Positions 44,460 through 53,281 are shown, numbered from the stretch's first letter. The stretch: 64,000 bases of DNA from Paenibacillus phytorum (GCF_013141715.1 NZ_WHOA01000248.1:62001-126000), one strand, 5' to 3'. Translations and numbers: made by a program. The notes: a model not told the origin generated them from the sequence alone.

Positions 44460-45383
44460 CTACCACAGGCTGGTATCGTTCAGCTTGCGGCTCAACCAGT
44501 TGGACCCCACAACAAGGGTGAAGTTAATGGCCGAATTGAATAAACCGACGGCCGAGCTGAAGCTGTAATTGAATTCCTGAAGCCCCACTCGATATACATA
44601 GGAGCTAATAACATCAGCGGTATCATAAATGGTAGGATTATAAAGCAAAATAATTTTTTCTGTCCCTACACTCAGCATACGGCCCATCTCAAGAATCAAT
44701 AAAATGACAATCGTAGGCATGATTCCTGGCAGCGTGACATGCCGCATTTGCTTCCATCGTCCTGCGCCATCGATCTTCGCAGCCTCATACTGCTCTGTAT
44801 CAATGCCAGCCAATGCCGCTAGATAAATAATCGTGCCCCATCCAATATGCTGCCACACACCCGACGAGACATAAATCGTACGGAAAAACTGGGATTCAAG
44901 CAGCAGGGAGAGCCTCTCCCCGCCTAAAAAAGCTATAAAATCATTGATTAATCCCCCGCTTACGGTGAATTCCTTGATCATTCCGCATACGACAACGAGT
45001 GAGACGAAATGCGGCATATAGGTAATCGTTTGGATAGATCGCTTGAAGATCGTCTTCTTCACTTCGTTAAGCAGCAGAGCCAGGATAATCGGCGCAGGAA
45101 ATCCAAAAACGAGATCATACAAGCTGATAAGAACCGTATTTTTAAGCGTGCGCCAGAAATAAATACCTTCAAAAAAAACTTTAAAATGCTCGAATCCAGC
45201 CCACGGGCTTCCTATAATGCCAAGTCTTGGGGAGAAGTCCTTAAAGGCAATGATTGCGCCATACATGGGAATATAGTGAAAAAGTGAAAAGAATAAAATT
45301 ACAGGTGCCAGCATGAGATATAGCAGCTTATTTTTGCGAATGTCATACAACATCCCCCAACCTGGGAATGAATTTGATTTCAC
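44460..45383 (-). CDS. LplB-type ABC transporter permease
   Basis: 307 residues from GTG 45383 with AGAGGTGG 6 nt upstream. Typical LplB/YteP start (LYLMLAPVILFFSLFHYIPM, AIIAFKDFSP) and EAA loop YEAAKIDGAGRWKQMRHVTLP. Six membrane helices. Lies 15 bp after the binding-protein gene and forms a unit with the LplC-type permease. The YteP/YtcP class is known to import lyase-generated uronic oligosaccharides. Confidence 0.94.
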   Translation of the reverse strand: MKSNSFPGWGMLYDIRKNKLLYLMLAPVILFFSLFHYIPMYGAIIAFKDFSPRLGIIGSPWAGFEHFKVFFEGIYFWRTLKNTVLISLYDLVFGFPAPIILALLLNEVKKTIFKRSIQTITYMPHFVSLVVVCGMIKEFTVSGGLINDFIAFLGGERLSLLLESQFFRTIYVSSGVWQHIGWGTIIYLAALAGIDTEQYEAAKIDGAGRWKQMRHVTLPGIMPTIVILLILEMGRMLSVGTEKIILLYNPTIYDTADVISSYVYRVGLQEFNYSFSSAVGLFNSAINFTLVVGSNWLSRKLNDTSLW

Positions 45384-45398
45384 TGAGATACCACCTCT

Positions 45399-46781
45399 CT
45401 ATCTCTTGTTATACCGATCCAGCGAATTCTGATAAATTACTACGGCGCGATCAATGCCTAGCTTTTTAATTTGTTCCACATATTTGCCATAATTCTCAAG
45501 TGGTTCCTTGCCCATAATAAATTTTGCAAACATTTCTTCCTTATAATTGCTTACATCGTTAATGATTTTACCGAGCTCCTTGCTTTCTTCCGCGGTTGGT
45601 GTAAGAAACGCTGGTATTGTATGTTTAGCCGCATCGGTATTTGACCATATTTTGACCGCCTCATCTTGCTGAGGAAACGTATTCCAGTTTCGGCGTTCAT
45701 CTGCTTCATAAGGACCGTTTGGCTTTGTAAACTGAGCGACCATTTGCTGCAAGCTGTACTTATCATTTTTCACGATCTGATCTGTATACGCAGGCTTTCC
45801 GTCTTTCATGACATAGCTTTCGCCCTCGACGCCAAAATTGAACAATAGACTGCCTTTTGTGCTGTAAGCATAATCCAGCCAGCGAACAGCCAGTTCCGGA
45901 TTTTTCGTAGTTGCCGAAACCGCTTTGCTAGGACCAGGATTATACTTAAAATCTCTCTGTCCTGTAAAAGGCTTCTCCCCTTTTTTAAGGGTTGGGTAAG
46001 GCGAGCCTACTAAATTATACTTCGGATCCTTCGATTTCATGGCATCCATCCATTTTCCCATTCCTCCGCTCAGCAAGGAAACGGTTGCGCCTGTTTGACC
46101 GCCAAGCATTTTCGTATCCAGCACTTTCCCGTCCGTCAATGCAAAATCTTTATCAAACAAGCCTTCTGCATACCACTTACGGAATAAGGTTAAGAAATCC
46201 TTATATTGGGGGTCGACAGGTCCATACTTTACTTTGCCTGAGTCATCGAGATAGAAGTTGTTTGAAGTATGATAAGCACCGATAAAGGCATCGCGAATCT
46301 CAAAATTCCCATTGACATAGGTCACACTAAGCGGTGCTTTTGCACCCTTTTTGTCACGGAATGCTATTAACGTCTTTTCCCAATCATCAATCGTCTCAGG
46401 TACGGGCAATTGAAGCTCATCTAACCAGTCTTTACGAATAATGGGTCCACGGAATACAAGTCCGGAAGGGTTACGGATCATCGGAAATACGTAGTATTTG
46501 CCGCTATCCGTTTTGATCATCTTGTCGAGCTCTTTATCTTCCTGCAGCTTCTTCTTCAAGTTCGGCGCATATTTATCAATCAAACCATTCAGTTCCAGAA
46601 TGACTTTATCGTTTATGGCCTTCTCAGGTCCTCCGGGGTAAGACCCCGAGCTTCGTCCCGTCCAATCGTATTCAATGACATCCGGCAATTTCTCCGAGAC
46701 AATCATGAGATTGAACATGAGGACACTTAATCCCGCAGCGCCATACTTGCGATGCTTTCCTTGTAATCTTAAGCTTTCCAT
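45399..46781 (-). CDS. LplA-type binding protein, N-terminally deleted
   Basis: 460 residues from ATG 46781 (GGGGGGA 6 nt upstream; another ATG five codons earlier lacks a ribosome site). The body is LplA-like: LPDVIEYDW, PGGPEKAI, TDSGKYYVFPMIRNPSG, GPIIRKDWLDEL. The first ~20 residues look like the start of a signal peptide (HRKYGAAGLSVLM), but they join directly to FNLMIVSEKLPDVIEY. In intact relatives a lipobox Cys and about 80-90 residues of the first lobe lie between. So an in-frame deletion has probably removed the lipid anchor and part of the ligand cleft. Whether it still binds ligand or stays membrane-attached is doubtful. Confidence 0.85.
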   Translation of the reverse strand: MESLRLQGKHRKYGAAGLSVLMFNLMIVSEKLPDVIEYDWTGRSSGSYPGGPEKAINDKVILELNGLIDKYAPNLKKKLQEDKELDKMIKTDSGKYYVFPMIRNPSGLVFRGPIIRKDWLDELQLPVPETIDDWEKTLIAFRDKKGAKAPLSVTYVNGNFEIRDAFIGAYHTSNNFYLDDSGKVKYGPVDPQYKDFLTLFRKWYAEGLFDKDFALTDGKVLDTKMLGGQTGATVSLLSGGMGKWMDAMKSKDPKYNLVGSPYPTLKKGEKPFTGQRDFKYNPGPSKAVSATTKNPELAVRWLDYAYSTKGSLLFNFGVEGESYVMKDGKPAYTDQIVKNDKYSLQQMVAQFTKPNGPYEADERRNWNTFPQQDEAVKIWSNTDAAKHTIPAFLTPTAEESKELGKIINDVSNYKEEMFAKFIMGKEPLENYGKYVEQIKKLGIDRAVVIYQNSLDRYNKR

Positions 46782-46876
46782 GTTGGTTCCCCCCATTCAA
46801 TAGTTAAACAGATCCATACAGTTCAACGGTTTGCATGTTTCATTTTGCTTAAAAGATTAGAAAAAGTATATATTCA

Positions 46877-46937
46877 AAAACTAAACCCGTACGTTAAAAC
46901 CGGAAATACGAGGTTTTGAGTACGGGTTTAGTTTTTA
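46877..46937 (-). terminator. Strong terminator after the secreted PL6 gene
   Basis: AAAACTAAACCCGTAC pairs perfectly with GTACGGGTTTAGTTTT; inner AAAACC/GGTTTT pairs extend the stem, and a T run follows. It separates the PL6 gene at 46940 from the transporter operon. Confidence 0.92.
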
Positions 46938-46939
46938 CA

Positions 46940-48826
46940 TTATGGGCTGTCAGGCCCTACATTCGAAGCATCAAGCGGTTCACGGACAATGGCAGTAGAA
47001 GAACTAAAATATTCATCTGCCCCAATATCATTCGTTGAACGCGTTTGACCATCCATATCCTCTGTAACGTAAGGATAGCTGCCGACAGCGGCATTAACGG
47101 CTGCGCTTCCGGAGGTTAACTTCTGCAATCCATTTACCGTTGTGAACGAAGGCGTTATATTAAGGATTTCCGACGATGATCTTGAACGATTATTTAATGT
47201 ACTGCCAAAGCCAATATTCCCTTCAAACACAGCGTTCGATGTTTTCACTTCCTCATAAAGCGTTCCTGTACTATTGCGAACGATGTTGTTGGCTATTCGA
47301 CTATCTACAGGTGCTGAGGTATAACTTCTACCGATGATGATGCCGAATGTGCTGTTAACGATCGTGTTGTTCGCAACTTGTGCTCGGTACACTCTCCAAT
47401 GCTTGCTTAAATCCCCACTGCCGTAGTTTGTGGAGTTGGGTCCACCATCCCAATCTCCGCCATCGAGATTAATAGCGTCTGTGGTTAGACCTTCGAAGTA
47501 GTTATTATAAATGCGATGATCCGTCCCATAGATTCGGAACCCGCCCACTCCGGTTTTAGTTCCATTACCCAGGAAGAAATTCCCATAGAATTGATTATTA
47601 TTCCCATGTCTTGCCGTTATTTGTCCTTGCGAGTTGCGAATTGTATTGTAACGAATCGTGTTATTGCTGCTTTTCACCGAAATAACTTCCGGGTCCCCAT
47701 CGCTGTTCTCAAATAAATTATTCTCAACTGTCGAATTCCCGTTTAATAAGGAAACACCGGATAAGCCAAGACGAATGCTCTCTTTCCCGTTGGTGATCCT
47801 CGGCCCGCTGTCATAGAAATAGTTGAGGTCAATAATCGTATATCGCGACATATAGTTGCTTCCATTTCCATCTACTGCGATGATAGGCCCTGGATCAGCT
47901 TTGGATCTGAATTCATTCCGATCAATCCGGTTATTATCGCTATTGATGCCTCTGATATTCACCCAATTGTTAGTAGCCCCGGTTTCGGTCAGATTGAATT
48001 CGTTGCGTGTCAAACGAATATGGTTGGATTCATCCATTTTCACTGCATTGTTGCTTGTGCTGGTCGTAGTTGTAAACTTCAAGCCCGAAATCGTCACATA
48101 GGACGACTGATAAAGATAGAAATAGGCGCCACCGGCCAGAATGGCTTGCCCGCGATTAACGGCTTTAATTGTAATTTCATTGCCATCCGCACCGTGAATC
48201 CCATTAATATTGATAGGGCCTGTTTGCGAATAGGTGCCGTTTTCCAAATAAATGACCCTGCCTGGAATGGCTTGGTTAATCGCAGTCTGCAGCTGTCTGG
48301 GGGTGGAAACCGTTACTGAATCTTCAACGGGGGTCCCACTTCCATTTCCATAAATCTCTACCTCCGTATAGCTATTCCAAGCGTTCAGCGAATTGCCATG
48401 CCCGACGATTCGCACATACCTAACAGAGGCAACATCAGGAAAATTAAATGTTTGCAGGCCTTCTACCAAGCTGCTTGTTACATTTGCTTGAATGGTCGTA
48501 AAGGTCGTGTTGTCCGGAGAAGTCTGAATATCAAAAGTTGAGGTGCGTGTCGAACCATTTAAGAAAGCAATTTTGAGATAAGCTACTGTTGCGCTAGAAC
48601 CAAGATCAAATTTAATCCATTGGCCATCACCGCTGGCTGACCAGCGGGTTCCTGTATTTCCATCTACCGTATTGGCAGGAACATTCCCATCATTGGAACT
48701 TGCCGTTACATTGAACCCTGAAATTGTAAATTTGGTGTCTGCAGCAGCAACTACTCCAGGAATCAAGCTCATGAACACGAATGCGCATAACAGCAGCTGT
48801 AAAGCATTCTTAAGTGACATTTTCAT
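46940..48826 (-). CDS. Secreted PL6 lyase with discoidin (F5/8 type C) domain
   Basis: 628 residues. Signal peptide (~1-29, ends VVAAAD), F5/8 type C domain (~30-165, GTRWSASGDGQWIKFDLG), then the PL6 beta-helix (~172-610) beginning SVTVSTPRQLQTAINQAIPG. Catalytic pair Lys 385 (VKSSNN) and Arg 406 (ARHG). The C-terminal NIGADEYF and NVGPDSP blocks are shared with the other two lyases. It lacks SLH repeats, so it is released. It stands as its own unit (terminator at 46877) behind the AraC-type sensor gene. More divergent from the other two lyases than they are from each other, so it may prefer another substrate or end-product size. Confidence 0.93.
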   Translation of the reverse strand: MKMSLKNALQLLLCAFVFMSLIPGVVAAADTKFTISGFNVTASSNDGNVPANTVDGNTGTRWSASGDGQWIKFDLGSSATVAYLKIAFLNGSTRTSTFDIQTSPDNTTFTTIQANVTSSLVEGLQTFNFPDVASVRYVRIVGHGNSLNAWNSYTEVEIYGNGSGTPVEDSVTVSTPRQLQTAINQAIPGRVIYLENGTYSQTGPININGIHGADGNEITIKAVNRGQAILAGGAYFYLYQSSYVTISGLKFTTTTSTSNNAVKMDESNHIRLTRNEFNLTETGATNNWVNIRGINSDNNRIDRNEFRSKADPGPIIAVDGNGSNYMSRYTIIDLNYFYDSGPRITNGKESIRLGLSGVSLLNGNSTVENNLFENSDGDPEVISVKSSNNTIRYNTIRNSQGQITARHGNNNQFYGNFFLGNGTKTGVGGFRIYGTDHRIYNNYFEGLTTDAINLDGGDWDGGPNSTNYGSGDLSKHWRVYRAQVANNTIVNSTFGIIIGRSYTSAPVDSRIANNIVRNSTGTLYEEVKTSNAVFEGNIGFGSTLNNRSRSSSEILNITPSFTTVNGLQKLTSGSAAVNAAVGSYPYVTEDMDGQTRSTNDIGADEYFSSSTAIVREPLDASNVGPDSP

Positions 48827-49096
48827 ATAACTAACACCATCCTTTTCGTCTAATCTGATCGATCACCGTGCCGTGAAAGTGCTTACAAAAAATTGTTGTC
48901 CTACGAAATGTTCCTGATCATCACTTCCTTTCCGCATTATCCAACGCTATTTTATTGCGTGTTACAAGGTTATTGAACCTCATTTGGCTACATTTGTTTA
49001 TTGGCAAAAGCAAGTATGATACGTAAAAAGCAAACTCAATCGATCGTATTTTGTAAACAAGTATGTGAAATAAAAAAAACATAACTACAGAACGAG
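48827..49096. other. Intergenic, promoter region of the secreted PL6 gene
   Basis: AT-rich. Contains TGAAAGTGCTTACA (48874-48887), which resembles cre but has TG in place of the core CG. No coding sequence seen. Confidence 0.45.
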
Positions 49097-49120
49097 AAAA
49101 AGAGCCCCTTCCGGACTCTT
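49097..49120 (-). terminator. Terminator after the sensor-type AraC gene
   Basis: Minus strand AAGAGTCC-GGAA-GGGGCTCTT followed by TTTCTCG: a short stem with a T-rich tail, 9 bp after the stop codon. Confidence 0.65.
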
Positions 49121-49128
49121 CAACAAAG

Positions 49129-51453
49129 TTAGATCTTCTGATACTTTCCAGGAGTCATCCCTTCAAATCTTTTGAATATACGCAAAAACGTGCTTACATC
49201 TGCATAGCCAACACGTCCGGCAATTTCGTTAACGGTTAGTTTTTGCTCGGAAAGAAGTGCCTTTGCCGCTGTCAATCGCGTTTGGTTGATGAGATCGAGC
49301 AGTGTTTCTCCTGTATGTTCTTTGAATATTTTGGACACGTAGGATGGCGTTAACGAAAATGATTCTCCGATCATCGAAATATTTAAATTCACATCTCGAA
49401 AATGATTCTCAATATATTCTCGTATATCATTAATTAAATACACGTGATGATTTTTCTTTTCTGTTTGAATCCATTCACATATCTGCATGAGCACCCGATT
49501 CATATGCATCATCATTTCCTGAATCGTGTCACAGTTCAACAAACACTCCACGTCTTTGACATGAGCCTCAAAATTTCGCCTGCTGATCGTACTCACCTCA
49601 TCCAGCGTTTTGAGCATTGTACTTGCCAGATTAAACAAAAGACATTTGGCAAGTGCAACCGAAACAGGATGGACCTTGAAATTCGCCTCATAGATCTCTG
49701 CTAACAACATCTGCGATTTGGGCAAGTTGCCCGTCTTCACATAGTAAATGAGCTGTTGTTCAACGCTTAAAGGATAATAATAATTCCGCTGAGATTGAGC
49801 AGATTCCACACTTCTTTCCTTGTACGGTATCAGTTGCCCACTCCCAAGTACGATTCTATACTCTATCGCTTCCAATGCCTCATGATACGACTGTGAAATT
49901 CCATAAACGTCACTGTGAACTCCGCTCACAGCAATCGTCATTTCGGCATGAATATGTTCCTTCATGAAGGCTTGCGTTTGAGAGGCCATTCGATTTAATT
50001 CCTTGACCTCTTCTTCTTCACTTAAAGATGACTTCAAATTTATGATACACGCTATCAGTTCGTTCACTTCCGTTGTATAAACCGTCGCGTTCTTTCCGGC
50101 CAACTCCTCCATCACATTGCTTAGAATGAAGTGGAGCATCTGCGTCTTTTGCCCGAAAGAATCTCGGCCTTCATCTGCTTGCAGCTTGCCATAAGCATCC
50201 ACGCTGAAAAGCAGTACCGCAAACCGATCCGAATGGAATTGAACGTTGTGAGCGATGAAGGATTCCTGAAGCGGAATTTTCTTCTCCAATTGTCCTTTCA
50301 ATAAACGTGTCAAGAAATGAGCCCTAATCGTATTATTATGTAGCTTTAATCGGTCACTGATGGCATCTTTCTCAACAAATGTATGCTGAAGTGCGTTCTG
50401 TAAAAATGAATATTCATTTGATTTCCCATCGAAACGATACCCTGATTTTTGCGTCATGTTCTGCAGCAGCATCTGGATTGGCATATAATTCTTTCGCAAG
50501 AAAATAATAGTGACAATGATGCCAATCAACAAGCCTAAAGCAATACTCAATCTTGTCATATCTTTCAAATATTCCATCTTTTCATTAAAAATGTTTGCCG
50601 GCAAAACCGATACATATTTCCAACCCGTAAGCTCAGATGTAAGGTAAGACAATGCCGCTTTGTCTTGATTCATTTCTGCATAAACCAAACCCTTTTTCCC
50701 AAACAAACGCTCAGAAGGCAAATGATCTTGAAGCTTCTCTTTATCTTTGGACGATGCAATGAAGTGGTTATCTTTATCCAGAATCAAAACTCTTGAATCA
50801 TTGTATTGCGGGAGGCTTTCAAGCAGCTTATTCACATTAATCAGGAAAATTAAAATGGGATGGGGCTGTATCGGATTATTAAAGATGAGCGATCGGGCAA
50901 ACATTACCGTAGACGTGGGCTTTCCTTCGTTCCAAAGCAACATGGGGGAATACTTGTTTACATATTTACCATCAAATAGCTGGGTCCATTCCTCAAAGGT
51001 AGTCTCTTGGCCCTGCCTCATCATGGCATGCAGACCACGGGAATCGATGTGGTTAAACGTAGATATTACGGTATCGCTATTAGGGTACATCACGTAGATT
51101 TGCTCAATATAGTCATTTGCATTCTGATATGTTCTTAAATTTTCAGCGATGTTGAACAGTTGAAAATATTGATCGTCGGATAATGGCTTTTCTACATTCG
51201 TGAAAGAGACTATATTTTTGTTTAAAGCAGCTTCCAAACTTAATTGTTCCAAGCCTTTTAACTTACTGTCAATGGATAGCTCGATTTGCGTGAGAAGCAA
51301 CTCATTTGCCCGATTAATTTCTTTCTCCACCAGACTGTGCGTGGCAGAGTAAAGAATTATACTAATTACAATAGGAACCAACAATACAGATAAGTAAGAG
51401 AATATCCATGTTACAATTACACTCCTATTATATTTTCGGAGCTGCAGCAGCAT
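49129..51453 (-). CDS. Membrane one-component AraC regulator with extracellular CACHE-like sensor
   Basis: 774 residues from ATG 51453 (AGGAGG upstream). N-terminal membrane helix (~14-36), extracellular dCACHE-like region (~37-290), second membrane helix (~297-320), a cytoplasmic middle region and a C-terminal AraC domain (ISMIGESFSLTPSYVSKIF, VNEIAGRVGYADVSTFLRIF, GMTPGKYQKI). No receiver or kinase domain, so sensing and DNA binding lie in one membrane protein. Such proteins occur with polysaccharide-use loci of Paenibacillus. It sits at the head of the PL6/GH88/LplABC block and is its probable activator. A perfect cre site at 51503 suggests glucose repression of this gene. Confidence 0.92.
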   Translation of the reverse strand: MLLQLRKYNRSVIVTWIFSYLSVLLVPIVISIILYSATHSLVEKEINRANELLLTQIELSIDSKLKGLEQLSLEAALNKNIVSFTNVEKPLSDDQYFQLFNIAENLRTYQNANDYIEQIYVMYPNSDTVISTFNHIDSRGLHAMMRQGQETTFEEWTQLFDGKYVNKYSPMLLWNEGKPTSTVMFARSLIFNNPIQPHPILIFLINVNKLLESLPQYNDSRVLILDKDNHFIASSKDKEKLQDHLPSERLFGKKGLVYAEMNQDKAALSYLTSELTGWKYVSVLPANIFNEKMEYLKDMTRLSIALGLLIGIIVTIIFLRKNYMPIQMLLQNMTQKSGYRFDGKSNEYSFLQNALQHTFVEKDAISDRLKLHNNTIRAHFLTRLLKGQLEKKIPLQESFIAHNVQFHSDRFAVLLFSVDAYGKLQADEGRDSFGQKTQMLHFILSNVMEELAGKNATVYTTEVNELIACIINLKSSLSEEEEVKELNRMASQTQAFMKEHIHAEMTIAVSGVHSDVYGISQSYHEALEAIEYRIVLGSGQLIPYKERSVESAQSQRNYYYPLSVEQQLIYYVKTGNLPKSQMLLAEIYEANFKVHPVSVALAKCLLFNLASTMLKTLDEVSTISRRNFEAHVKDVECLLNCDTIQEMMMHMNRVLMQICEWIQTEKKNHHVYLINDIREYIENHFRDVNLNISMIGESFSLTPSYVSKIFKEHTGETLLDLINQTRLTAAKALLSEQKLTVNEIAGRVGYADVSTFLRIFKRFEGMTPGKYQKI

Positions 51454-51502
51454 ACGATTGACCTCCTGACAATATATTCCTGCACCTATTATACATGGCT
51501 TA

Positions 51503-51516
51503 TGAGAGCGATTACA
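51503..51516 (-). promoter_or_regulatory. cre site (CcpA operator), full consensus match
   Basis: Minus strand TGTAATCGCTCTCA matches TGWAANCGNTNWCA at every position, 50 bp upstream of the sensor-type AraC start. Confidence 0.65.
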
Positions 51517-51547
51517 AAACTTTAATAGTTTCCTCGCCTATCGTATA

Positions 51548-51656
51548 CTAATTACTGGCTTTCTCGATATGGATTAACGACATAACCTTCACCTCCATTG
51601 GAGCACCGTTATCTAGCAATTGACAGGCATAGGTGTGACGGAATCGATGAGAATAT
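51548..51656 (-). pseudogene. Tyrosine recombinase (integrase) C-terminal remnant
   Basis: Minus-strand frame of about 36 residues ending at TAG 51550-51548: HRFRHTYACQLLDNGAPMEV matches the HxLRHxxAT box II of tyrosine recombinases, with the Arg and His of the active site. The following Leu-Leu-Gly-His box and catalytic Tyr are replaced or missing. No start codon or ribosome site. Leftover of an integrated element, adjoining the palindrome at 51666. Confidence 0.75.
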
Positions 51657-51665
51657 ACATTGGCA

Positions 51666-51716
51666 GTAAAACATAATATAAACCCTCCCAATTGGAGGGT
51701 TTATATTATGTTTTAC
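51666..51716. repeat. 23-bp perfect inverted repeat with 5-nt loop (possible strong terminator)
   Basis: Arms 51666-51688 and 51694-51716 are perfectly complementary around CAATT. They contain AAACCCTCC/GGAGGGTTT next to an AT-rich outer part. It lies 25 bp after the 65-residue ORF, so it could end that operon. Its length and perfection also suit a mobile-element or recombination relic beside the integrase fragment. Confidence 0.85.
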
Positions 51717-51740
51717 TTATTGTCGTGCTAGAGTTCCTCT

Positions 51741-51938
51741 TTAGTTGAATAAAACTTTTTTTATTTGCCAGTTTTTCGTTAACAATTGCGGATGTTTGTC
51801 TTCGTATAAAATCATAAAACCTCGTGCTCGCAACTTTTTGGTGAAGTCAACTTGCTGATGGGATTCTGCGTGGAAAGCCAAATGGGTCTGCCCTTCACGA
51901 CACCATTTGGCTATTGTTTGACAATCTCTATATTTCAT
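51741..51938 (-). CDS. Small hypothetical protein (65 aa), coupled to the di-iron protein gene
   Basis: 65 residues, basic, with no recognised domain (MKYRDCQTIAKWCREGQTHL start; RARGFMILYEDKHPQLLTKN). Its ATG lies inside the last codons of the upstream gene (11-nt overlap), so translation would be coupled. No membrane segment or signal peptide. Two Cys near the N-terminus. It may be a small accessory protein of the ferritin-like protein; function unknown. The long palindrome follows. Confidence 0.5.
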   Translation of the reverse strand: MKYRDCQTIAKWCREGQTHLAFHAESHQQVDFTKKLRARGFMILYEDKHPQLLTKNWQIKKVLFN

Positions 51939-53196
51939 CTTCGGCAGCAGCTATCTCTTCTGCCTTTCGAACTTCACTGAAAAAATGATCTAACTCATGC
52001 TTAGCAACTTCACGTATAAATCCTAGTTCTTCACCAAATAGCTCCGGAGTCCATGTACGGCCAAAGGAAGCATGGACCACCTCATCTGCCCAATCGTAAT
52101 CCTGGAACTGCGTCATTAATGGATGCTTCACTTGATCTCTACAGAATTCAAATTCCCCTACTTTCCCCGGTCGCTTCATCGCCCCTTCTTCGATTCCAAT
52201 ACTAAGCCACGCGTATTGCGCACTCGGGATTTTTTCTATATTGATATCATAATCAGACGTATATTGCGGGCGTGAACGCCAATTCAACCCTTCAGCCTCC
52301 AGTGCTGCTTGACCAAACAACGCATGTCGAACCTCATCCCACAAGTGCCTTGCTAAGTCCCGATAAAATGCCCACGGCATTCCTTTTTGTGACCATAACA
52401 CAGCCGCAATCAGTTCCGCCGCCGTCATCTCTTCCTGACGTACTCTCATCATACCGACAAGTCTGTCCTCATTCGGCTTCTCGAATTTCATTCCCATGCT
52501 TGTACGGTAAAGGGTTGTTTCACCCATACGTGCTTCTCGTTGCGATTTTTTGGGCAATTGATAGACCTGGAATGATCTTATACGTTCTGGTATTTCAGAA
52601 GACCTTTTCATTTCGTTGCTCATTCCACCTGCTGCAAGGATGCATCGCTTTAATAACGTACACAGTTCTTCAGAACCAGCCTCTTCCCACTCCCCCTCGT
52701 TCTTCAGGTGAGCAATTACCGCTTCCCCCCAATTTACTTGTTCCTCCAGATCGAGAAGGATTGAGCGTAATATACGAATAGTCGGTTGATCTACAATTTG
52801 TTGTGTACGTTGTATATGGCTCCTATAGGCTTCAATTAGCGCTGGTTTAATCACTGTATACACGCCAGCTAACCATTCGGAATCTGTATGAGCATGAAGA
52901 ATTTCGTCCATAAGCAGCGTTAAAGCTGGATCTGGTTCCTGCCCAACGTTAGCAAGAGGCGTACGCAGATGGCTCACACGTGTACGAAGCTGATCCGCTG
53001 CTTCTGCATCCTCATAGATGTGTCGTCCCATCGCAGTTTTGACATCCCAGTTATGTCGTGCAGGCAGCTGAGCTGCACTTATAAACATAAGACGCTCATG
53101 AATGAACCTATATCTCTGCAGTATCTTAGCGTTCGCATCAACACCAAAAGCACCAATTGAATGTGGATTAGCAATTCCTGTAAATGAAATTTCCAA
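51928..53196 (-). CDS. Ferritin-like putative di-iron protein of unknown function
   Basis: 422 residues from TTG 53196 with AGGAGGG 8 nt upstream. All-helical and acidic. The C-terminal half carries two ExxH motifs, Glu 288-His 291 (LWDEVRHALFG) and Glu 372-His 375 (WADEVVHASFG). Each is preceded by a Glu in a helix (candidates Glu 261 and Glu 336/337): the E...ExxH...E...ExxH arrangement of di-iron four-helix bundles. The N-terminal half (YEDAEAADQLRTRVSH, LLMDEILHAHTDSEWL) may be a second, degenerate bundle. No signal peptide. I do not recognise the family. Divergent from an AraC gene and near a CUT1 sugar transporter. It might be an oxygen-dependent oxidase or hydroxylase, or an oxygen/iron-handling protein; this is inference from motifs only. 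Confidence 0.7.
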   Translation of the reverse strand: MEISFTGIANPHSIGAFGVDANAKILQRYRFIHERLMFISAAQLPARHNWDVKTAMGRHIYEDAEAADQLRTRVSHLRTPLANVGQEPDPALTLLMDEILHAHTDSEWLAGVYTVIKPALIEAYRSHIQRTQQIVDQPTIRILRSILLDLEEQVNWGEAVIAHLKNEGEWEEAGSEELCTLLKRCILAAGGMSNEMKRSSEIPERIRSFQVYQLPKKSQREARMGETTLYRTSMGMKFEKPNEDRLVGMMRVRQEEMTAAELIAAVLWSQKGMPWAFYRDLARHLWDEVRHALFGQAALEAEGLNWRSRPQYTSDYDINIEKIPSAQYAWLSIGIEEGAMKRPGKVGEFEFCRDQVKHPLMTQFQDYDWADEVVHASFGRTWTPELFGEELGFIREVAKHELDHFFSEVRKAEEIAAAEDEI

Positions 53197-53281
53197 CTTT
53201 ATTCCCTCCTATAACGAGTGCTGAATAATTTCATTTTCTCTTAATATGAATTCGTTTACAATAGATAAAGAAAGGATTTCA

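Noticed and set aside
48874..48887. cre site upstream of the secreted PL6 gene
   Set aside because: The central CG is TG on one strand and CA on the other; the core dinucleotide is needed, so I do not count it.
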